DNA of 64,000 nt, taken from positions 238,174 through 302,173 of the forward strand of contig NZ_UAVD01000039.1 in assembly GCF_900460065.1 (NCBI RefSeq), in the 5' to 3' direction. The position numbers and the translations under genes are program-made. This document shows, one piece after another, positions 25,383-34,900 of the stretch. Numbering within the stretch: the first letter of the stretch is position 1; every line of letters begins with the position of its first letter. The DNA is from Streptomyces griseus. GTDB taxonomy: Bacteria > Actinomycetota > Actinomycetes > Streptomycetales > Streptomycetaceae. A model generated the notes under the pieces. It made no database searches, had not been told where the DNA came from, and was given only the letters and a program-made list of their open reading frames with translations.

Positions 25383-26111
25383 GTGAATCTGCTTCTCCTC
25401 TCCAACTCCACCCAGTTCGGCTGCGGTTACCTGGAACACGCCCTGGACACCGTCACCGCGTTCCTCCCCGCGAACGCCCGGCTCGCCTTCGTCCCCTACG
25501 CGCTCGCCGATCACGCCGCGTACACCACCCGGGTCCGCGAGGCCCTGGAGCCCTCCGGGATCACCGTGCGCGGCGTCCACGAGAACGCCGATCCGGTCGC
25601 CGAACTCGCCGCTTCCGACGCCGTGTTCATCGGCGGCGGCAACTCCTTCCGGCTGCTCGCCGCCCTCTGCCGGACCGGGCTGCGCGAGGCCGTGCGCGAC
25701 GCGGTACGGGACGGGCTGCCCTACATGGGCGCGAGCGCCGGGACCAACATGGCCGCACCGACCCTGCGCACCTCCAACGACATGCCCATCGTGCAGCCGC
25801 CGTCCTTCGCGACGCTGGGCCTGGTCCCGTTCCAGATCAACCCGCACTACCTGGACCCGGACCCGGCCAGCACCCACAAGGGCGAGACCCGCGAGGAGCG
25901 GCTCACCGAGTTCCTGGAGGAGAACGACGTGCCCGTGCTCGGGCTGCGCGAGGGCTCCTGGCTCCGCGTCGACGGGGACCGGGCCCACGTCCAGGGCGCC
26001 CGCCCCGCCCGGCTGTTCCGCCGTGCGGCCGAGCCTCAGGAGCTCGCGCCGGGGTCCGACGTCTCCCGGCTGCTCGCGACGGTGCCGCGGTTCGACGCCC
26101 CGGTGCGCTGA
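25383..26111 (+). CDS. pepE: Peptidase E (Asp-Xaa dipeptidase, S51)
   Basis: 242 aa. Serine peptidase that cleaves Asp-Xaa dipeptides in the cytoplasm. The nucleophile Ser118 lies in GASAGTNM, with Asp133 and His155 in the expected places of the triad; FIGGGNSFRLL matches the family. GTG start with GAGGA five bases upstream. It follows the IclR gene closely and sits beside the DUF1177-permease-M20 operon, which suggests a joint dipeptide or isopeptide salvage path. The 3' end overlaps the convergent MFS gene by 76 bases. Confidence 0.87.
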   Translation: MNLLLLSNSTQFGCGYLEHALDTVTAFLPANARLAFVPYALADHAAYTTRVREALEPSGITVRGVHENADPVAELAASDAVFIGGGNSFRLLAALCRTGLREAVRDAVRDGLPYMGASAGTNMAAPTLRTSNDMPIVQPPSFATLGLVPFQINPHYLDPDPASTHKGETREERLTEFLEENDVPVLGLREGSWLRVDGDRAHVQGARPARLFRRAAEPQELAPGSDVSRLLATVPRFDAPVR

Positions 26112-27610
26112 CCGCGCTCACCGGGCTCGGCCGCCCGGGCGGCCCGCGCGTCGCCCGCGCTGCTCGCCAGGAGCACCGGGTGCGCGGAGGGCCGCCGGGA
26201 CGGCAGGAAGGCCGCCAGCACCAGACCGATCAGCACCGCCCCCATGGCGATCAGGAACGAGATCCGGAAGCCCTCCATGGACGGCACCCGGACCGAGCCC
26301 GCCGTCACGGAGGTGTCGGCCAGCACCATGCCGATGACGGCGCTCGACACGGAGGTGCCGATGGACCGCATCAGGGTGTTGAGGCCGTTGGCCGCGCCGG
26401 TCTCCGACGGGTCGACGGCCCCGATGATCAGGGCGGGCAGCGAGGAGTAGGCGAGGCCGATCCCGGCGCCGAGCACCACCGCGATCAGCACGGTCTGCCA
26501 GGCGGCGGAGAGCAGCCCGAGCCCGGCCCCGTAACCGACCGCGATGACCAGCATGCCGAGCATCAGCGTGGTCCTGGGGCCGCGGCGGGCCGAGATCCGG
26601 GCGTACAACGGGGCGACGAACATCATCGTCACGCCGAGCGGGGCCACGCAGAGCCCGGCGACCACCATGGACTGCCCGAGGCCGTAGCCGGTGGACGTGG
26701 GCAGCTGGAGCAGTTGCGGCAGGACCAGGGAGACCGCGTAGAAGGCGACCCCGACCATGATCGAGGCGAGGTTGGTGAGGAGCACCTCGCGGCGGGCGGT
26801 GGTGCGCAGGTCGACGAGCGGCGCCGGGGTGCGCAGTTCGAACAGTCCCCACAGCACGAGGACGACCACGGCCGCGCCGAGGAGCCCGAGGGTCGGGGCC
26901 GAGGTCCAGCCCCAGTCGCCGCCCTTGGTGACCGGCAGCAGGAGCAGCACCAGGCCGAGCGAGAGCCCGAGCGCGCCGATCACGTCGAAGGTGCCGGGCG
27001 CGCGCAGCGGCGGCTCGGGGACCAGCGTGTACGTGAGCGCCATCGCGAGCAGCCCGAGCCCGGCCGAGCCGAGGAACAGCGCGTGCCAGTCCGCGTGCTG
27101 GGCGACCAGCGCGGCGGCGGGCAGCGCGAGGCCGCCGCCCACCCCGATCGAGGAGCTCATCAGGGCCATCGCCGAGCCGAGCCTCTCGCGCGGCAGCTCG
27201 TCCCGCATGATGCCGATGCCGAGCGGGATCGCGCCCATGGCGAAGCCCTGGAGGGCGCGGCCGGTGATCATCACGACCAGGTCGTCGGTGGACGCGCAGA
27301 TCAGCGAGCCGACCACCATCACGGCGAGCGAGACGAGCAGCATCCGCCGCTTGCCGTGGAGGTCGCCGAGCCGCCCCATGATCGGGGTCGAGACGGCGCC
27401 CGCGAGCAGGGTGGCGGTCATCACCCAGGTGGCGTTGGCCGGGGTGGTGTCCAGCAGGACCGGCAGATCCTTGATGACCGGGACGAGCAGGGTCTGCATG
27501 ACCGCGACGGTGATGCCCGCGAAGGCGAGGACGGACACGACGGGGCCGGAGCGCGCCTTCCCCGGCCGCGAGAGCCCCTCGGTGGGCCGTATCTGTCGCG
27601 TCCTTCGCAT
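26036..27610 (-). CDS. MFS transporter, DHA2 (EmrB/QacA-like)
   Basis: 524 aa with about 14 membrane helices. Motif A-like GRLGDLHGKRRMLL follows helix 2 and the motif C-like stretch (MSSSIGVGGGLALPAAALV) lies in helix 5. A proton-driven drug or metabolite exporter by family. Start ATG at 27610. Divergent from the fused acyl-CoA dehydrogenase gene; the KstR-type site at 27775 lies between them, so co-regulation is possible but the site is nearer the dehydrogenase. The last ~50 residues are a polar tail that overlaps pepE. Confidence 0.85.
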   Translation of the reverse strand: MRRTRQIRPTEGLSRPGKARSGPVVSVLAFAGITVAVMQTLLVPVIKDLPVLLDTTPANATWVMTATLLAGAVSTPIMGRLGDLHGKRRMLLVSLAVMVVGSLICASTDDLVVMITGRALQGFAMGAIPLGIGIMRDELPRERLGSAMALMSSSIGVGGGLALPAAALVAQHADWHALFLGSAGLGLLAMALTYTLVPEPPLRAPGTFDVIGALGLSLGLVLLLLPVTKGGDWGWTSAPTLGLLGAAVVVLVLWGLFELRTPAPLVDLRTTARREVLLTNLASIMVGVAFYAVSLVLPQLLQLPTSTGYGLGQSMVVAGLCVAPLGVTMMFVAPLYARISARRGPRTTLMLGMLVIAVGYGAGLGLLSAAWQTVLIAVVLGAGIGLAYSSLPALIIGAVDPSETGAANGLNTLMRSIGTSVSSAVIGMVLADTSVTAGSVRVPSMEGFRISFLIAMGAVLIGLVLAAFLPSRRPSAHPVLLASSAGDARAARAAEPGERGQRTGASNRGTVASSRETSDPGASS

Positions 27611-27757
27611 GCGTGGGGCCTCCGGGTGGCGTGATCACCCGGGCTCCCCCCAAGTGTGTGCATGGTGAACACTTCTCGGCGGCGCCTTATTCCGGCCCGG
27701 ACCCACCGGTGCTCCGGTGCGGATCCACCGGCGTTCCGGTCCGGATCCACCAGCCTC

Positions 27758-27788
27758 CTGACCTTCCGTCAGATTGAAACGTGTTCTA
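27758..27788. promoter_or_regulatory. CTGAC-N5-GTCAG palindrome abutting an exact KstR-type operator
   Basis: CTGAC-CTTCC-GTCAG (27758-27772) is followed after two bases by TGAAACGTGTTCTA (27775-27788), an exact match to TNNAACNNGTTNNA. The pair lies 42-72 bases before the acyl-CoA dehydrogenase start, where a promoter is expected. Confidence 0.72.
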
Positions 27789-27829
27789 CTCTTGCGCCGT
27801 TCCAACGGCCCCGACCGGCGAGGACACGC

Positions 27830-30106
27830 ATGGCCACAGGCCCAGGCACAGGCATACGCACCGGCACCGGCATCGGAATCACCGAGGAGCACCGCGCGCT
27901 GGCCCACTCCGTACGGGGCCGGCTGGCCGGCGCCGCCCCACCCGGCGAGGTGCGCGCACTCCTCGACGCGGGCGGCCCCGCCGCCCCCGGCGCACGCCCC
28001 GCCCACTGGAAGGCGCTCGCCGCCCAGGGGCTCACCGGGATCCATCTGCCCGAGGCGTACGGAGGAGGCGGCGGCGGCCTCCTCGACCTCGCCGTCGTCC
28101 TGGAGGAGGCCGCGTACGCCTCGCTGCCCGGACCGTATCTCGCGACCGTGCTCACCTCGGCCGTGCTGCGCCACGCGGTGGCCGCCGGGGCCGGGGAACA
28201 GGCCCGGCCGCTCCGGGAACTCGCCGCCGGAGACCGCACCGCCGCCCTGGCCCTCGCCCCCGGCACCCTCACCGCCACCCCCGCCGAGGGCGGCCACCGG
28301 CTCGACGGCACCGCCCCGCCCGTCCTGACCGCCGAGGCGGCCGACCTGCTCCTGCTGCCCGCCGCCACCCCCGACGGCGAGCGCTGGTTCCTCGTGGACG
28401 CCGGGACCGAGGGCCTCGCCGTGCGCCCGCACCGCAGCGCCGACCCGACCCGGCCCACCGCCGAGGTGCGCGCCGACACCGTGCACGTACCGGCACCCCG
28501 GGCGCTGCCCCTGGACTCCGCGCTCGTCCGCGACCTGGCCGCCGTCCTCCTCGCCGCCGACGCCTGCGGGACCGCCGCCCGGAGCCTGGACACCGCCGTC
28601 GGACACGCCACCGTGCGCGAGCAGTTCGGCCGGCCCATCGGGGCGTTCCAGGCCGTCAAGCACCTCTGCGCCGACATGCTCGTGCGCATCGAACAGGCCC
28701 GCGCCCTCACCTGGGACGCGGCCCGCGCCGCCGACGAATCCGCCCGCGCCGCCGAGGAGGGCGCCGAGGGAGCCGACGGCACGGGCGCCGGGGCGCGCGG
28801 GCTCACCGCCGCGCTCGCCGCCGCCACCGCGCCCGAGGCCGCCTACACCTGCGCCAAGGACACCATCCAGATCCTCGGCGGCATCGGCTTCACCTGGGAG
28901 CACGACGCCCACCTCCAGCTGCGCCGGGCCGTCCTCGCCCGTCAGCTCCTCGGCACCGCCGACGCCCACCGGCTGCGCGCCGCCCGCCTCGCCGAGGCCG
29001 GAGCCCGCCGCGAACTCGCCCTGGAACTCCCCGCCGAGGCCGCCCGGCACCGTGCCGAGGCCCGCCCCCACCTCGCCGCCGCCCGGGGCCTGACGCCCCG
29101 CGACGCCCGGCGGGCCCTCGCCCCCACCGGCTACGCGGCCCCGCACCTCCCCGCCCCGTACGGGCTGGGCGCGGGCCCCGTACGACAGCTCGCCATCCAG
29201 CAGGAGGCCAGGGACCAGGGCATCCGGCTCAGCGCTCTCTCCATCGCCACCTGGGTGGTGCCGTCCCTCCTCGCGTACGGCACCGACGAACAGCGGGAGC
29301 GCTATCTGCCGGCCACCCTGCGCGGCGACCTCCAGTGGTGCCAGCTGTTCTCGGAACCCGGCGCCGGATCCGACCTCGCCGCGCTCCGCACCCGCGCGGT
29401 ACGGACCGACGAGGGGTGGCGGATCACCGGGCAGAAGGTCTGGACGAGCGCCGCCCGCACCGCCGACCACGGCATCCTGCTGGCCCGCACCGACCCGGAC
29501 GCCCCCAAGCACCGCGGGCTCACCTACTTCCTGGTCGACATGAGGAACGTCGAAGGCGTCGACATCCGCCCGCTCCGGGAGATCACCGGCGAGGCCCTCT
29601 TCAACGAGGTGTACTTCGACGACGTCCTGCTGCCCGCCGACGCCGTCGTCGGCGAGGTCGGCGGCGGCTGGCGGGTCGCCCGCGACACCCTGGGCAACGA
29701 ACGCGTCCACATGGCCGACCAGATGACCTTCGACAGCGGGCTCGAAGCCCTGATCGCCCGCTCCGCCGGGCTCGACGACACGACCCGCGCCCGGATCGGC
29801 GCACTCGCCGCCGAGGCCCACGCCCTCGCCTGCGTCGGACTGCGCGGCACGCTCCAGCAGGTCGCCGGCCGGGAACCGGGCGCCGGGGCCTCGGTCCGCA
29901 AGCTCGTCCAGACCCTCCACCAGCAGAAGGTCGCCGAACTCACCCTCGAACTCCTCGGCCCCGACGGCGCGGTGGACGAACCGGCGGCCGGCGAGCGGGC
30001 CCTCCACGGCTTCCTGATGTCCCGCTGCCTGACCATCGCGGGCGGCACCACCCAGATCCAGCTCAACGTCGTCGCCGAACGGATCCTCGGCCTCCCCCGG
30101 GACTGA
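27830..30106 (+). CDS. Fused double-domain acyl-CoA dehydrogenase (FadE34-like)
   Basis: 758 aa, about twice a normal acyl-CoA dehydrogenase. Domain 1 (residues ~12-395) is recognisable by its end, KDTIQILGGIGFTWEHDAHLQLRRA. Domain 2 (~400-755) has the FAD/substrate signature WCQLFSEPGAGSDLA near 503, ITGQKVWTS, and GGTTQIQLNVVAERILGLPRD. The layout matches mycobacterial FadE34, which desaturates steroid side-chain CoA thioesters. The ATG at 27830 has GAGGA six bases upstream; an earlier in-frame ATG would run through the KstR-type site. It forms an operon with the thiolase 54 bases on. The steroid role is inferred from domain fusion and operator. Confidence 0.87.
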   Translation: MATGPGTGIRTGTGIGITEEHRALAHSVRGRLAGAAPPGEVRALLDAGGPAAPGARPAHWKALAAQGLTGIHLPEAYGGGGGGLLDLAVVLEEAAYASLPGPYLATVLTSAVLRHAVAAGAGEQARPLRELAAGDRTAALALAPGTLTATPAEGGHRLDGTAPPVLTAEAADLLLLPAATPDGERWFLVDAGTEGLAVRPHRSADPTRPTAEVRADTVHVPAPRALPLDSALVRDLAAVLLAADACGTAARSLDTAVGHATVREQFGRPIGAFQAVKHLCADMLVRIEQARALTWDAARAADESARAAEEGAEGADGTGAGARGLTAALAAATAPEAAYTCAKDTIQILGGIGFTWEHDAHLQLRRAVLARQLLGTADAHRLRAARLAEAGARRELALELPAEAARHRAEARPHLAAARGLTPRDARRALAPTGYAAPHLPAPYGLGAGPVRQLAIQQEARDQGIRLSALSIATWVVPSLLAYGTDEQRERYLPATLRGDLQWCQLFSEPGAGSDLAALRTRAVRTDEGWRITGQKVWTSAARTADHGILLARTDPDAPKHRGLTYFLVDMRNVEGVDIRPLREITGEALFNEVYFDDVLLPADAVVGEVGGGWRVARDTLGNERVHMADQMTFDSGLEALIARSAGLDDTTRARIGALAAEAHALACVGLRGTLQQVAGREPGAGASVRKLVQTLHQQKVAELTLELLGPDGAVDEPAAGERALHGFLMSRCLTIAGGTTQIQLNVVAERILGLPRD

Positions 30107-30160
30107 CCGCACCGAACGCGAACCGGGGACCGACCGCACCGGACAAGAAGGAGTCGCACC

Positions 30161-31354
30161 ATGAAGGCGTACATCGTCGGCGTCGGCATGACGAGGTTCG
30201 AGAAGCCCGAGACCCGCGACTGGCAGTACTGGGACATGGTCCGCGAGGCGGGCACCGCCGCGCTGGCGGACGCCGGGGTCCGCTACGACCAGGTCGAACA
30301 GGTCCCCGTCGGCTACTGCTTCCAGGCCTCCACCGCCGGCCAGCGGGCCGTCTACGAACTGGGCCTGACCGGCGTCCCCGTCTACAACGTCAACAACAAC
30401 TGCGCCACCGGCTCCACCGCCCTGATGCTGGCCCGGCAGTTCGTCGAGGGCGGCGGCAGCGACTGCGTCCTCGCCGTCGGCTTCGAGAAGATGTCCCGCG
30501 GCTCGCTGGGCGCCGGCGCCGGCGGCGCCGGCGACTTCGCGACCTCGCCGGTCGCCCGGCACTACGGGATCATGGCCGCCGCCCACGGCTTCGAGGCGTC
30601 CCCGCCCACCGCCCAGATCTTCGGCAACGCGGCCCGGGAGCACATGGAGCGGTACGGGACGACGCCCGAGCAGCTCGCGGCGGTCGGGGCCAAGAACCAC
30701 CGCCACTCGGTGCACAACCCGTACGCCCAGTTCCAGGACCCGTACACGGTCGAGGAGATCCTCGCCGCCCGCACCGTCCACCGCCCCCTCACCAAACTCC
30801 AGTGCTCGCCCACCTCCGACGGGGCGGCGGCGGCCGTGGTCGTCTCCGAGCGGTTCGTCGAACGGCACGGCCTCGGGGAGCGGGCGGTGGAGATCGCCGC
30901 CCAGGCCATGACCACCGACACCGAGACGTCCTTCGCCTCCGGCAGCTGCATCGACGCGGTCGGCGCCCCGATGACCCGGGCCGCCGCCCAGCAGGTCTAC
31001 ACGGCCTCCGGCCTCGGCCCGGACGACCTCGACGTCATCGAGCTGCACGACTGCTTCTCCGTCAACGAACTCCTCACCTACGAGGCGCTCGGCCTGTGCG
31101 GCGAGGGGGAGTCCGGCGAACTCGTCGAGTCCGGGGCGACCACCTACGGCGGGCGGTGGGTCGTGAACCCGTCCGGCGGTCTGATCTCCAAGGGCCACCC
31201 GCTGGGCGCCACCGGCATCGCCCAGGCCGCCGAGCTGACCTGGCACCTGCGCGACGAGGCCGGCGCCCGCCAGGTCCCCGGCGCACGCACCGCCCTCGCC
31301 CACAACATCGGCCTCGGCGGAGCGGCGGTCCTCACGCTGCTGCGCCGCGGCTGA
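30161..31354 (+). CDS. Lipid-transfer protein / SCP-2-type thiolase
   Basis: 397 aa, thiolase fold. Cys81 in VNNNCATGSTA is the nucleophile position and SKGHPLGATG supplies the conserved His; HDCFSVNELLTYEALGLC carries the middle His. Resembles the Ltp proteins of actinobacterial steroid degradation, which act as thiolases or aldolases that shorten side-chain CoA esters. AAGAAGGAG precedes the ATG. Second gene of the KstR-type operon with the fused acyl-CoA dehydrogenase. Whether it is a thiolase or a retro-aldolase partner cannot be settled here; no DUF35 partner is adjacent. Confidence 0.86.
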   Translation: MKAYIVGVGMTRFEKPETRDWQYWDMVREAGTAALADAGVRYDQVEQVPVGYCFQASTAGQRAVYELGLTGVPVYNVNNNCATGSTALMLARQFVEGGGSDCVLAVGFEKMSRGSLGAGAGGAGDFATSPVARHYGIMAAAHGFEASPPTAQIFGNAAREHMERYGTTPEQLAAVGAKNHRHSVHNPYAQFQDPYTVEEILAARTVHRPLTKLQCSPTSDGAAAAVVVSERFVERHGLGERAVEIAAQAMTTDTETSFASGSCIDAVGAPMTRAAAQQVYTASGLGPDDLDVIELHDCFSVNELLTYEALGLCGEGESGELVESGATTYGGRWVVNPSGGLISKGHPLGATGIAQAAELTWHLRDEAGARQVPGARTALAHNIGLGGAAVLTLLRRG

Positions 31355-31497
31355 GGGGCCCGGAGCGGCCGAGCACCGGAACCGTACGCCGCGACGGCCG
31401 CGACCTCACGGGGCCGGCCGCGCGGGTCGCCGTCGCGCCGCCGCCGGGAGACCCGGACGCGCCGGACGCCGGCCCGCGCCGCACCACCGGCAGGGCG

Positions 31498-33228
31498 TCA
31501 GCCCTCCGCGTCCCGGTCGTCCTCCGCGGTCGTCGTGCGGGCCGAGGCCGCCCGCCGCAGATGGCGGTGGCGGGTGGGCGGCTGGTTGCCCAGCTCCTCG
31601 CCGACCATGACGCGCACCGCGTCGCGCATCCCGTGCAGGCCCTCGCTCCGCCCCGGGCCGGCGCCGGGATCGGTGCGCAGCTCCCGCAGCAGGGACCAGC
31701 ACAGGAAGAGCATCACCACGACGAAGGGCAGGGCCACCAGGATCGTCGCGCTCTGGAGGGACTCCAGCCCGCCGGCCACCAGCAGCGCCGCCGCGACCGC
31801 CGCCATGAGGAGGCCCCAGGTGACGACGAGCCAGCGCCGGGGGTGCAGGGCGCCCCTGCTGGTCAGCGACCCCATGACCAGCGAGGCGGAGTCCGCGCTG
31901 GTGACGAAGTACATCATGATCAGGATCATCGCGACCCAGGCCGTCACCGTGCTGACCGGCAGGGCGTCGAGCATCGCGAACAGGGTGGCCTCCGTCCCCT
32001 CCTTCGCCTTCTCGGCCATGTCGACGACGCCCGTCTCGGCGAGGCGGATCCCGGTTCCGCCGAGCACCACGAACCACAGGGCGGTCGCCCCGCTCGGCAC
32101 GAGCAGCACGGCGAGGAGGAACTCGCGGATCGTGCGGCCCCTGGAGATGCGGGCGATGAAGGTGCCGACGAAGGGCGCCCAGGACAGCCACCAGGCCCAG
32201 TAGAAGATCGTCCAGGCGCCCAGCCAGCTCTGGTCGCCGAAGGCGCCGGTGCGCGAGGCCATGGGGAGGAGCTGGTCCAGGTAGCCGCCGACCGAGGACG
32301 GCAGCACGTCCAGCAGATAGACGGTCGGGCCCGCGACGAAGACGAAGACCATGAGGACCGCCGCGACGACGAGGTTGATGGAGCTGAGCCACTTCACCCC
32401 GCCGTGCAGGCCCGTGAACGCGGAGATCACGAAGGCGGCGCTGAGCACGGCGATGACGACCAGCTCCACGCCGGTGCTCTGGCCGACGCCCGCCGTCAGA
32501 TCGAGACCGATGGCGATCTGCAGAGCGCCGAGCCCCAGGCTGGTCGCGGTGCCGAAGACCGTGGCGAAGACGGCGAGCAGGTCCAGGATCTTCCCGAAGG
32601 CGCCGTTGGCCCGGCGGTCGCCGATGAGGGGCACGAAGACGGCGCTCAACCGGTTGCCCCGGCCCTTGCGGAAGCTCGCGTAGCCCAGCGCGAGGCCCAC
32701 GATCCCGTAGATCGCCCACGGAGTCAGGGTCCAGTGGAAGAAGGAGTACTCCATGGCGGCGCTCGCGGCGCCCGCCGTCTGCGGCTCGGCCCCGCTGGAG
32801 GGCGGCGGGCTCAGGTAGTGCGCGACGGGCTCCCCGACGCCGTAGAAGATCAGCCCGATGCCCATGCCGGCGCTGAACATCATCGCGATCCAGGAGAAGT
32901 TCGAGAACTCCGGAGGGGAATCGTCCCGGCTGAGCCGGATCCGGCCGTAGCGGCTGAAGGCGATCACCAGGCACAGGATCAGGAAGACGTCGGCGGCGAT
33001 GACGAACAGCCACGCGAAGTTGTCCAGCACCCAGGGGAGGGCCGCGTCCGACGCGCTCTCGAAGGTGTCCTTGCCCAGGGCGGCCCACAGGACGATCCCG
33101 ATGACGCCCAGCGCGCCGATCGTCACCACCACCCGGTCGGGTGAGGAGTCCGTCCCGGGACCCGCGTCGGGATCCGCGGGGCCGGGAGACGGCTGGCCAG
33201 GGGGCTCGTGGGCGTTCTCCGTACTCAT
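31498..33228 (-). CDS. BCCT family transporter (betaine/carnitine/choline type)
   Basis: 576 aa, about 12 membrane helices. The Trp-rich motif (FHWTLTPWAIYGIVGLALGYASFRKGR) and WAPFVGTFIARISRGRTIREF identify the betaine/carnitine/choline transporter family, which imports quaternary ammonium osmolytes with Na+ or H+. A charged tail of about 60 residues (RTDPGAGPGRSEGL ... TTTAEDDRDAEG) could be the osmosensory end. Convergent with the thiolase gene. No link to the steroid genes is seen. Confidence 0.88.
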   Translation of the reverse strand: MSTENAHEPPGQPSPGPADPDAGPGTDSSPDRVVVTIGALGVIGIVLWAALGKDTFESASDAALPWVLDNFAWLFVIAADVFLILCLVIAFSRYGRIRLSRDDSPPEFSNFSWIAMMFSAGMGIGLIFYGVGEPVAHYLSPPPSSGAEPQTAGAASAAMEYSFFHWTLTPWAIYGIVGLALGYASFRKGRGNRLSAVFVPLIGDRRANGAFGKILDLLAVFATVFGTATSLGLGALQIAIGLDLTAGVGQSTGVELVVIAVLSAAFVISAFTGLHGGVKWLSSINLVVAAVLMVFVFVAGPTVYLLDVLPSSVGGYLDQLLPMASRTGAFGDQSWLGAWTIFYWAWWLSWAPFVGTFIARISRGRTIREFLLAVLLVPSGATALWFVVLGGTGIRLAETGVVDMAEKAKEGTEATLFAMLDALPVSTVTAWVAMILIMMYFVTSADSASLVMGSLTSRGALHPRRWLVVTWGLLMAAVAAALLVAGGLESLQSATILVALPFVVVMLFLCWSLLRELRTDPGAGPGRSEGLHGMRDAVRVMVGEELGNQPPTRHRHLRRAASARTTTAEDDRDAEG

Positions 33229-33343
33229 AGCGCACCACTATGCGGGGAGTATGCGGTGATGTGGGGGATATGCCACGCCGACGGCCGGCGTCCGGGACGT
33301 GACCCCCGATACCTGATGTACGGGCCGTCGGCCGCCTGCGACC

Positions 33344-34819
33344 ATGACGTTCATGCCTGACGTCTCCGCGCCCGCCTCCGCCCCGCCGGCCACCTCCCGA
33401 ATACGCCCCAGCACCTGGGCCGTCGTCCTCGCCGCCTGCACCGGCCAGTTCCTCGTCGTCCTCGACGTCTCCGTCGTCAACGTCGCCCTGCCCTCCATGC
33501 GGGCCGACCTGGGGCTGAGCGCCGGAGGCCTCCAGTGGGTCGTCAACGCCTACTCGATCGCGTTCGCCGGTTTCATGCTCCTGGGCGGGCGGGCCGCCGA
33601 CATCTACGGGCGCAAGCTGATGTTCCTCGTCGGGCTCGGCGTCTTCACCGCCGCATCCCTCGCGGGCGGCCTCGCCCAGGAGGGCTGGCAACTCCTCGCC
33701 GCCCGGGCCGCGCAGGGCCTCGGCGCCGCCGTCCTGGCCCCCGCCACCCTCACCATCCTCACCGCGGCGGTGCCCGAGGGGCCGGCCCGGACGAAGGCGA
33801 TCGGCACCTGGATGGCGGTCGGCGCCGGCGGCGGCGCGGCCGGCGGGCTCATCGGCGGGGTCCTCACCGACGCCCTCTCCTGGCGCTGGGTCCTCCTGAT
33901 CAACGTGCCCATCGGCGCGATCGTCCTGGTCGCCGCCGCCCTGCGGATCACCGAGGGCCGTGCGGGCGACCGCCGCCGCATCGACTTCCTGGGGGCCGTC
34001 CTGGTCACCGCGGGCCTCGCCGCCGTCGCCTACGGCATCGTCCAGACCGAGGTCGAGGGCTGGACGGCCGCCGCGACCCTCGTGCCGCTGCTCTCCGGGA
34101 TCGCGCTGCTGGCCGCCTTCGTCCTGGTCGAGGCGCGGACCGCCGTCCCGCTGATCCCGCTGCGCGTGTTCTCCGTACGGGCCGTGTCCTCGGCCAACGT
34201 GTCGATGCTGCTCATGGGGTCGGCCACCTTCTCCATGTGGTACTTCATGACCGTGTACGCCCAGAACGTCCTGGGCTACACGCCGTTGCAGGCCGGGCTC
34301 GCGCTGATGCCGACCTCGGCCGCCGTCATCATCGGCTCCAAGCTGGCCCCCCGCCTCATGGTGCGCACCGGGGCCAAGAGCCTCGCCGTCGCCGGGGTCC
34401 TGATCACTGCCGCGGGCTTCGGCTGGCAGTCCACGATGGGCGTGGAGGGCTCCTATCTCACCGCGATCTGTCTGCCCGGCGTCCTGATGATGGCCGGGGC
34501 CGGTCTCGCCTCCACCCCGCTCGCCACCCTCGCCACCTCCGGCGCGGACCCGGGGGACGCCGGACTCGTCTCCGGCCTGGTCAACACCTCCCGCACGATG
34601 GGCGGTGCGCTGGGCCTCTCGGTGCTCTCCACGGTCGCCGCCGCGCGCACCGCGGGTTCCGGCGACCCGGCCGAGGTGACCGCCGGATACGCGCTGGCCT
34701 TCCGCACGGCGACCGGGGTCCTGCTGGCCGGGGTGGTCGTGATGCTGGTCTGGCTGCCGAACCACCGCAGGCCCCGCCCGCCGGCGGACCTTCCGGTCGA
34801 GGCCCCGACCGCCGGGTGA
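33344..34819 (+). CDS. MFS transporter, DHA2 (14-helix)
   Basis: 491 aa, about 14 membrane helices. GQFLVVLDVSVVNVALPSMRADLG is the motif D1 of DHA2 drug:H+ antiporters, GGRAADIYGRKLMFL motif A, and the stretch GTWMAVGAGGGAAGGLIGGVLTD motif C. ATG at 33344, with another ATG nine bases on. It precedes the MaoC operon but has its own region; the CTGAC palindrome and KstR-type site lie after it. Substrate unknown. Confidence 0.86.
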   Translation: MTFMPDVSAPASAPPATSRIRPSTWAVVLAACTGQFLVVLDVSVVNVALPSMRADLGLSAGGLQWVVNAYSIAFAGFMLLGGRAADIYGRKLMFLVGLGVFTAASLAGGLAQEGWQLLAARAAQGLGAAVLAPATLTILTAAVPEGPARTKAIGTWMAVGAGGGAAGGLIGGVLTDALSWRWVLLINVPIGAIVLVAAALRITEGRAGDRRRIDFLGAVLVTAGLAAVAYGIVQTEVEGWTAAATLVPLLSGIALLAAFVLVEARTAVPLIPLRVFSVRAVSSANVSMLLMGSATFSMWYFMTVYAQNVLGYTPLQAGLALMPTSAAVIIGSKLAPRLMVRTGAKSLAVAGVLITAAGFGWQSTMGVEGSYLTAICLPGVLMMAGAGLASTPLATLATSGADPGDAGLVSGLVNTSRTMGGALGLSVLSTVAAARTAGSGDPAEVTAGYALAFRTATGVLLAGVVVMLVWLPNHRRPRPPADLPVEAPTAG

Positions 34820-34840
34820 CCCGGATGCCTTCGCGGTGAT

Positions 34841-34855
34841 CTGACGAAGCGTCAG
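34841..34855. promoter_or_regulatory. CTGAC-N5-GTCAG palindrome
   Basis: CTGACGAAGCGTCAG, upstream of the -35-like TTCCCA (34861) of the MaoC operon. It shares arms with copies at 1108, 17841 and 27758. An upstream position could suit an activator or a second repressor. Confidence 0.52.
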
Positions 34856-34900
34856 TGGTCTTCCCAACTTCCGTGCCCTGCGTTATACATGGGCCATCGG

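Noticed and set aside
27656..27829. Upstream ATG for the fused acyl-CoA dehydrogenase
   Set aside because: It would place the operator inside the coding sequence and add a low-complexity, unrelated extension.
27635..31303. Long antisense open frame (over 1,200 codons) opposite the acyl-CoA dehydrogenase and thiolase genes
   Set aside because: Gly/Val-rich shadow with no domain; the sense strand carries family signatures and a ribosome site.
27781..33144. A very long open frame (about 1,790 codons) in another frame over the fused acyl-CoA dehydrogenase, thiolase and BCCT genes
   Set aside because: Arg/Pro-rich nonsense composition; a by-product of GC-rich third positions. The overlapping frames carry clear domain motifs.
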